A stretch of DNA of 64,000 nt, from contig CAZIDF010000003.1 in the NCBI GenBank assembly GCA_964538085.1, positions 208,364 to 272,363 of the forward strand. Direction: 5' to 3'. Below the pieces are notes generated by a model. It saw only the letters and a program-made list of their open reading frames with translations, did no database searches and was not told the DNA's origin. Position numbers and translations under genes: made by a program. Of the stretch, positions 59,070-64,000 are shown piece by piece. Each line of letters opens with the position of its first letter. Within the stretch, counting starts at the first letter, position 1. The DNA comes from G020348385 sp964538085. Its GTDB lineage: Bacteria; Acidobacteriota; Aminicenantia; Aminicenantales; Aminicenantaceae.

Positions 59070-60113
59070 ATGCGAAAATTTTCTGTCTGGATGGCGGTCC
59101 TGTCAGCCATGCTTTTTGGTATGGCCGCCCCTCTCAGCAAGCTTCTTCTCGTTGAGCTCAACTATTTTCTTTTAGCTGGACTTCTCTATTTGGGGGCAGC
59201 CGCTGGGCTTTTGCCGTTCATTTTGTTTCAATTCAAGATAAGCATCGATCGTGTCGATAAAAAAAATATCCTGAGGATCGTGGGTTCGATTTTGTTCGGA
59301 GGAGTCCTCGGGCCGGTCTTTCTTCTTCTAGGTTTGAAGATTGCCGATGCCGCATCCGTCTCCTTATGGTTGAATCTGGAGTTGGCGGCCACTGCTGTGC
59401 TCGGTTGGTTGTTTTTCAAGGATCATCTGGATCTTCGCGGATGGTTAGGGGTAGGAGGAGCCATACTCGCGGGTGTTTTGATAACCGTTCATGAGGGACA
59501 ATCGGGACTTATGGCTGCATTGTTTATCACTCTTGCCTGTGTTTGTTGGGGGCTGGATAATCATTACACGGCTCTCATCGATGCCATCACGCCTACACAG
59601 ATGACATTTTTAAAAGGCTTGGTCGCTGGTTCTATAAACGGAGCTATCGGGATCTCCTTGGCTCCGAGCTTGCCCGAATTCAAGATCTTGGGAGGGGCTC
59701 TTATCGTCGGAATTTTTTGTTATGGTTTGAGCATAGTGCTTTACATCACAGCAGCCCATAGTTTGGGTGCGACCAGGAGTCAGATATTGTTTTCCAGCTC
59801 GCCTTTTTTTGGCGCGTTTTTCTCTGTGTGGCTGCTTTCTGAGCGACTTTCTTGGATTCAGGTTGTTGCTGCTCTGATTTTGGCTATATCTATCCTTTCC
59901 CTCATTCTGCAGGAACACGCTCATGGGCACGCTCATATGGAAGCGGAGCATATCCATTGGCATTGGCATGATGACGTCCACCATGATCATGAACATGCTT
60001 CTCCAGTGCTCGGTGGTCATGTCCATATCCACAAACACAAAAAAATCCGCCATTCCCATTCCCATTTTCCAGATTTGCACCACCGGCATGATCATCTTGG
60101 ATTGAAGGAGTGA
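59070..60113 (+). CDS. EamA/DMT-family transporter with histidine-rich tail
   Basis: This 347-aa protein has ten predicted helices in two five-helix halves (first half from MRKFSVWMAVLSAMLFGMAAPL, second from MAALFITLACVCWGLDNHY). The C-terminal 70 residues are cytoplasmic and strongly His-rich (about 20 His), suggesting binding of Ni, Zn or Co. The DMT family usually exports metabolites; a metal-related role is inferred from the tail. A TGA stop ends the gene and a cation-efflux remnant follows in the same frame. Confidence 0.9.
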   Translation: MRKFSVWMAVLSAMLFGMAAPLSKLLLVELNYFLLAGLLYLGAAAGLLPFILFQFKISIDRVDKKNILRIVGSILFGGVLGPVFLLLGLKIADAASVSLWLNLELAATAVLGWLFFKDHLDLRGWLGVGGAILAGVLITVHEGQSGLMAALFITLACVCWGLDNHYTALIDAITPTQMTFLKGLVAGSINGAIGISLAPSLPEFKILGGALIVGIFCYGLSIVLYITAAHSLGATRSQILFSSSPFFGAFFSVWLLSERLSWIQVVAALILAISILSLILQEHAHGHAHMEAEHIHWHWHDDVHHDHEHASPVLGGHVHIHKHKKIRHSHSHFPDLHHRHDHLGLKE

Positions 60114-60362
60114 TCCTCCGCTTCTCTCTGGATCATGCCGATTTTGGCTTGGCAGAAATTCAGCGTCGGGAAAAAAATCCAAAGCCAAGCCTTGGTTGCG
60201 GATTCCAAGGAAACATTAGCCTGCTTTTTCCTGTCTGCTGCGCTATTGTTGGGATTGGGATCGAATTATGTATTGGGATTCTGGCAGGCCGACCCGATCG
60301 TGGGTTTGATCATCGTCGTTTTTCTGTTTCGTGAAGGAAAAGAAGCCTGGCAAGAAAATTGA
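60114..60362 (+). pseudogene. Remnant of a cation-efflux (CDF-like) transporter gene, C-terminal part
   Basis: After the EamA stop, the same frame continues uninterrupted to 60362. From ATG 60135 it encodes 75 aa resembling the C-terminal third of CDF-type cation transporters: KKIQSQALVADSKETLACFF, a hydrophobic helix, WQADPIVGLIIVVFLFREG and EAWQEN. The first two thirds, including the main transmembrane helices, are missing, and no good ribosome site is seen. It looks like a decayed gene, though a short in-frame companion of the EamA gene cannot be ruled out. Confidence 0.72.
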
Positions 60363-60365
60363 TAG

Positions 60366-60400
60366 AAATAGGGGGCGCTTCATCGGAGCACCCCCTATTT
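60366..60400 (+). terminator. Terminator-like hairpin
   Basis: AAATAGGGGG (60366-60375) pairs with CCCCCTATTT (60391-60400), with an inner GCT/AGC extension, giving a 13-bp stem with one mismatch. It ends in TTT with no long T-run, so efficiency is uncertain. It separates the efflux remnant from the tmRNA promoter. Confidence 0.65.
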
Positions 60401-60403
60401 ATG

Positions 60404-60433
60404 TTGACAAGGATTGATGGAATTCTTTATAAT
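60404..60433 (+). promoter_or_regulatory. Promoter of tmRNA
   Basis: Perfect TTGACA (60404-60409) and TATAAT (60428-60433), spaced by 18 nt, 18 nt ahead of the mature 5' end. Confidence 0.82.
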
Positions 60434-60451
60434 CCTATCTGGAGAAGAGTT

Positions 60452-60798
60452 GGGGGCGAACTGGATTCGACGGAGATAGTGAGGCAAAGGTTGCATGTCG
60501 AGGCCCCACCCACCTCGTTAAAAAGGTGGAACAAACTAAGTGCAGAACAACTGCCAGTTGCTGCCTAACTTATAGGCATGCCGTTTCTCCTGCATTCTCC
60601 TGCGGTGCTTGAGAGGCGTCGATGAGCAGGATAGTGAACCAGGTTTACCTTGAGCCTGCGGAGCGAAACAACATCGGGGCTGGTTCTATGGTTTTTTTCT
60701 TCTTCTTAAGCCGCAGAACGAGAAACAAGAAGAAGATAAGCGTGTAGAGACCTTTCGTTGAATGTCTTCGGACGCGGGTTCGATTCCCGCCGCCTCCA
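60452..60798 (+). ncRNA. ssrA: Transfer-messenger RNA
   Basis: The 347-nt RNA begins GGGGGCGAACTGGATTCGACG and ends with the T arm GCGGGTTCGATTCCCGC and acceptor CGCCTCCA; the CCA is not encoded. Acceptor halves GGGGGCG and CGCCTCC pair. The resume codon is most likely GCA at 60542, giving the tag AEQLPVAA and stop TAA at 60566-60568. The tag has only 8 encoded residues but keeps the C-terminal AA needed for proteolysis. Pseudoknot regions fill the rest. The amidase gene starts 27 nt after its end. Confidence 0.96.
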
Positions 60799-60824
60799 AA
60801 ATTGGTATAGACTGTAGAGACAAA

Positions 60825-61994
60825 TTGGTTAAGTTTAGAAGAGGAATCCCCAAAGTAGCAGTGGCTTTTTCTCTAATTTTTCTGGCATTAAATATTCACG
60901 GCATTTCCCAAAGCCAGCCCATCATAAGATTATCTGTACAGGACCATGAAAATTATAGCCGTGTGACTATCCAGTCATCTCAGCCGTTGAGTTCGAACGT
61001 GGAGAAAAGCGAGGCTTATGTTTTTGTGAAACTCAGAGTCAATGCTCCTCCCCGATTCCAGAGAGAATCTTTCCAGAGCCAGTTTATCAAATCTGTGAGT
61101 TGGTCGAATGGGAGTGGATCTTACACCTTGACCATCCAGACTGAACATGAAAATTATTCTCTCGACTCTTTCAAGGTACAGAATCCTCCCCGTTTAATCA
61201 TCGATATCTACCCTGATGGTGAGGGAGGACAGCCAAGAGAATTCGATGTAACGGAGACAGACCGGACTTCAGTCGAGGGCCAGCGGGAAGGAATGAATCT
61301 CCAGACACCAGATCCAGAATGCATCGTGATCGACCCAGGTCATGGAGGATTGGAGGCCGGGGCGAAAGGAAAGTTCGGAACTCTGGAGAAGGATCTCACT
61401 CTGGCCATAAGCTCGAAACTGGCCGATATTGTTAAACAAACAAGGGCTTCGAATGTCGTTCTCACGAGAGATCGTGATGAGGACGTATCTCTCGAGGATA
61501 GATCGGCCATTGCCAACAATAACAAGGCCTCGGTCTTCATCAGCATCCATGTAAACGGCTCTTATCGGAAGGGGGCGGCAGGTCCAGAGACCTTTTTCCT
61601 CAGCCAGGATGCTACGGATGAGGATTCCAGGCGAGTGGCTTTTCTGGAGAACAACTCGGAAGATCTGGAAAATAGCATCCAAGCCGAAGATCAGGATGTG
61701 ATCAAGATGATTCTTTGGGACATGGCCCAGACCGCTTTTCTAAAGCAGAGTAGCCAGCTTGCAGAGGAGATACAGAGCCAGCTCAATCTTTTGTGGGGGA
61801 CGAAAAACAGAGGTATCAAACAGGCTCCTTTTAAGGTTTTGACCGGGGTCGCATGTCCTGCTGTGCTGGTCGAAGTGGCCTTTCTTTCGAACCCGCAAGA
61901 GGAAAGAAAGCTTCTAACAGAAGAATATCAAGTTAAAGTGGCCGAAGCTATCTATGCAGGTTTGGCCAAATTTCTTCGAGATAACTCTCGCTGA
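60825..61994 (+). CDS. N-acetylmuramoyl-L-alanine amidase with AMIN domain
   Basis: This 389-aa enzyme cleaves peptide stems from peptidoglycan. A signal-type hydrophobic segment (VAVAFSLIFLALNIHG) is followed by an AMIN domain (about 35-150) and an Amidase_3 domain from about 175 onward, with IDPGHGGLEAGAKG (zinc His), FISIHVNGS (second His), and the C-terminal VLVEVAFLSNPQEE glutamate. I propose TTG 60825; any earlier start would run into the tmRNA. No good ribosome site is visible, so the start is uncertain. Confidence 0.9.
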   Translation: MVKFRRGIPKVAVAFSLIFLALNIHGISQSQPIIRLSVQDHENYSRVTIQSSQPLSSNVEKSEAYVFVKLRVNAPPRFQRESFQSQFIKSVSWSNGSGSYTLTIQTEHENYSLDSFKVQNPPRLIIDIYPDGEGGQPREFDVTETDRTSVEGQREGMNLQTPDPECIVIDPGHGGLEAGAKGKFGTLEKDLTLAISSKLADIVKQTRASNVVLTRDRDEDVSLEDRSAIANNNKASVFISIHVNGSYRKGAAGPETFFLSQDATDEDSRRVAFLENNSEDLENSIQAEDQDVIKMILWDMAQTAFLKQSSQLAEEIQSQLNLLWGTKNRGIKQAPFKVLTGVACPAVLVEVAFLSNPQEERKLLTEEYQVKVAEAIYAGLAKFLRDNSR

Positions 61995-62005
61995 TAGAAT
62001 CACGA

Positions 62006-62584
62006 ATGGATAAAAAAAAACTTGTGATCCTCGCTTCTCTCTTTTTGTGCCTCATCGTTCTCATTGTCATCTATCTCAATCTTGGAGGAACCGCTAAATC
62101 CAGGCCGGCTCAATTCATCTCTTCCTCTCAGTCTGAATCAGAAGCGGAAAAACAAATAGAGCCCTCGACGATAATCCTGTTTTTTCCCTCAGAACATGAT
62201 AGCCTTTTGCATCGTGAAGAACGCAAAGTAATCCCAGAATCATCGCTCGCTCAGCAAGCCAAGAGAATAATCTTAGAACTACTTAACGGATCCCAACTGG
62301 GATTTATTTCTCCGATTCCTCCCGAGACAAGACTCCGGGAGCTCTATATCACCGGGGAGGGGGTAGCCTACGTGGATTTTTCGCGGGAGATCTCGGATAA
62401 ACACCTCTCCGGCAGTTCGGCTGAACTGTCCACTATCTATTCTATCGTGAATTCTCTTTCCTATAATTTGAAGCCGATCAAGAAGGTGTTCATTTTGATC
62501 GACGGAGGGGAAAAAAAGACTTTGGGAGGACACATCGACCTGAGCAGTCCTTTCCAACCGATATATGATATGGTCGCTAAATAA
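62006..62584 (+). CDS. Membrane-anchored GerMN-domain protein
   Basis: This 192-aa protein has one N-terminal helix (about 6-27) and a GerMN domain (about 55-180) with AYVDFSREI, LSTIYSIVNSL and VFILIDGGEKKTLGGHIDLS. Such domains occur in spore-germination proteins and in non-sporulating bacteria next to amidases, as here (11 nt downstream). A role in cell-wall binding or sensing is probable. Confidence 0.9.
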   Translation: MDKKKLVILASLFLCLIVLIVIYLNLGGTAKSRPAQFISSSQSESEAEKQIEPSTIILFFPSEHDSLLHREERKVIPESSLAQQAKRIILELLNGSQLGFISPIPPETRLRELYITGEGVAYVDFSREISDKHLSGSSAELSTIYSIVNSLSYNLKPIKKVFILIDGGEKKTLGGHIDLSSPFQPIYDMVAK

Positions 62585-62621
62585 GATCTTAATTCTTGAT
62601 TCAATTTATGCATTTTATCCC

Positions 62622-63941
62622 ATGAATAAGCAGATCGAAGTCGTGATTGTCGGATTCCCTAATGTGGGAAAATCCACCCTCTTCAATCGCCTCCTGAAAG
62701 AGAAAAAATCCCTTGTTCATTCTCTGCCGGGCATGACGAGAGACCAGGTGCCTGCCATTTGTCGTTTAGCGGATAAAAGTTTTTGCCTGATCGATACAGG
62801 AGGATTTTTTGATTCGCAAGAGGATCCTTTTTCTGTTCAAGTCAAACAAAAAGCATGGGATGCCTCTAAGTCAGCTGATGTTCTGCTCTTTGTGCTTGAT
62901 GGAAAAAGAGGTCTTCTACCAGGAGAAGAAGAACTCTTTTTTTCATTAAAAAAAATGGATAAACCGATCTTCCTCGTGGTTAACAAGATCGATTCCCCAA
63001 ATGAAGAGGATCAGATCGGAGACTTTTACCGGCTCGGAGAGGAAGAAATTATCCCTATCTCAGCGGAACATAAAAGGAATCTGGGTTATCTCGAAGAGCG
63101 TTTAATCGCCGTTCTCCCCTCTATAACTCAAGTCGAGAAAGATACAAATGTTATGCCTCTCCAGATAGCCATTGTGGGCAGGATAAATGTCGGAAAATCT
63201 TCTCTCGTGAATCGGTTGAGCGGAGAGAAAAGACTGATCGTGAGTGAAATTCCAGGTACCACGCGTGACAGCACAGACACGCTCATCCGACGAAATAAAA
63301 GATCCTTCTGCTTAATAGACACGGCCGGTATCCGGAAAATGAGCAGAACACCGGACACAAGAGAAAAGGCGGGTATTGTCAAAGCGAAAAAGGATATCCA
63401 GCGGGCGGATGTCGTGTGCCTTGTTCTAGACGCTCTGGAATTTCCCACGAGGCAGGATACGGCTATTGCCCATCTTGCTTACGATTCGGGGAAACCTCTG
63501 GTGTTGGCCTTGAACAAGTGGGATCTTATCCAAAAGGAGACCCAGTCTCATAGTGAATATCAGGACAGGCTTTATCGAAAGCTAGAATTTGTATCCTATG
63601 CTCCGGTGGTGTTTGTGTCCGCGCTCTCTGGCCAACGGATCGTGAAAATTCTCGACTTGTCAGAAATTGCATTCGCAAATGGAAAAAAGAAAATATCTAC
63701 TTCTCAACTGAATAAATTTTTAAAAAAGATGAGCACCAGATATCCTCCTTTATCGAAAAAGAGAAGAAAAATCAAACTGAAATACATGGTTCAGAAAGGG
63801 ACCCTTCCCCCGACCTTTATCCTGTTCACTCATTCACGAACTTCTTTGGATCCTGCATATGAAAAATTTGTCTTGAGAAAGTTGTCTGAGGAGTTCGACT
63901 TTACAGGGACGCCGTTGCAGCTGATCTTGAATAAAAGCTGA
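62622..63941 (+). CDS. der: Double-GTPase ribosome assembly factor Der (EngA)
   Basis: This 439-aa protein contains two GTPase domains, with P-loops GFPNVGKST and GRINVGKSS, switch regions LPGMTRD and IPGTTRDS, NKID and NKWD motifs, and a C-terminal KH-like domain ending FDFTGTPLQLILNKS. The ATG at 62622 starts the first domain; no strong ribosome site is visible before it. Der acts in 50S assembly. Confidence 0.97.
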   Translation: MNKQIEVVIVGFPNVGKSTLFNRLLKEKKSLVHSLPGMTRDQVPAICRLADKSFCLIDTGGFFDSQEDPFSVQVKQKAWDASKSADVLLFVLDGKRGLLPGEEELFFSLKKMDKPIFLVVNKIDSPNEEDQIGDFYRLGEEEIIPISAEHKRNLGYLEERLIAVLPSITQVEKDTNVMPLQIAIVGRINVGKSSLVNRLSGEKRLIVSEIPGTTRDSTDTLIRRNKRSFCLIDTAGIRKMSRTPDTREKAGIVKAKKDIQRADVVCLVLDALEFPTRQDTAIAHLAYDSGKPLVLALNKWDLIQKETQSHSEYQDRLYRKLEFVSYAPVVFVSALSGQRIVKILDLSEIAFANGKKKISTSQLNKFLKKMSTRYPPLSKKRRKIKLKYMVQKGTLPPTFILFTHSRTSLDPAYEKFVLRKLSEEFDFTGTPLQLILNKS

Positions 63942-64000
63942 CCCCCCTTGAATTGCCATTAGAAATAAATATTGAGGTATAAAGTCTCCTGGTATAAGGT

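Noticed and set aside
59610..60188. Met-rich leftward ORF opposite the EamA transporter
   Set aside because: The many Met and Asp residues are the antisense of the His-rich tail codons; not a gene.
60359..60568. 69-aa ORF leading into the tmRNA tag
   Set aside because: Its end is the tmRNA tag reading frame and its start lies in the promoter region; explained by tmRNA.

Overview
The window reads as a chromosomal segment of an anaerobic, Gram-negative-type bacterium. It carries a cytosolic group 3 [NiFe] hydrogenase, ferredoxin- and rubredoxin-like proteins, a Tat-exported molybdo-hydroxylase and a mitochondrial-type citrate synthase, together with murA, murB and an AMIN-type amidase. The mix recalls Acidobacteriota/Aminicenantes-like lineages, but that placement is inference; no rRNA is present. 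I see no transposase, phage or CRISPR. Many promoters match the sigma-70 consensus with 17-nt spacing, and two match the sigma-54 consensus very closely.

Region by region: 1-10.3 kb is a leftward hydrogenase and signalling block. It holds the [NiFe] small and large subunits and maturation protease, then the accessory set that usually travels with [FeFe] hydrogenases (two DRTGG proteins, two stand-alone GHKL ATPases, an HydA-derived Fe-S protein, a PHP protein), then a Cys-containing PAS histidine kinase and an NtrC-type regulator. A near-perfect sigma-54 promoter follows, in front of a receiver-domain gene cut by the window edge. 10.4-13.7 kb has a lipoprotein, tRNA-Lys, tRNA-Glu, tRNA-Val, an HD-GYP response regulator and a rubredoxin-like protein. 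13.7-18.4 kb is a rightward housekeeping run: rplU, rpmA, obgE, nadD, rsfS, rlmH, a DksA-like gene and comF. 18.5-30.2 kb holds hsp20, rsmI, a split glutamine-dependent NAD synthetase, a DUF4388-DnaJ-TPR protein, ligA, a secreted TPR protein, murB and small metabolic genes.

30-39.5 kb holds murA followed by a divergent metabolic cluster. Leftward are an unrecognised 413-aa protein, an atypical SDR, a cupin, an aminotransferase and a Cys/Met-type PLP enzyme. Rightward are homoserine dehydrogenase and aldehyde dehydrogenase, behind a leader with long inverted repeats. 39.9-46 kb holds citrate synthase, lemA, an HtpX-like protease, tRNA-Asp, a half-size asparaginase-like protein, ispH and a polyprenyl synthase. 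46-51 kb is a sugar-nucleotide block: a duplicated mutarotase, the bifunctional fucokinase/GDP-fucose pyrophosphorylase, and a GDP-mannose 3,5-epimerase. 51-58.5 kb has an ABC-2 exporter with a NEW3-domain partner, then a molybdo-hydroxylase pair. 59-64 kb has a His-tailed DMT transporter with a cation-efflux gene remnant, tmRNA, an amidase, a GerMN protein and der.

A dispersed intergenic repeat (consensus GCCAACCCACCCCACCCTA, G-rich on the other strand and likely G-quadruplex-forming) occurs at four places, in tandem at two. The best candidates for new biology are the hydrogenase/sensor/sigma-54 block, the 413-aa protein cluster with its structured leader, and this repeat family.
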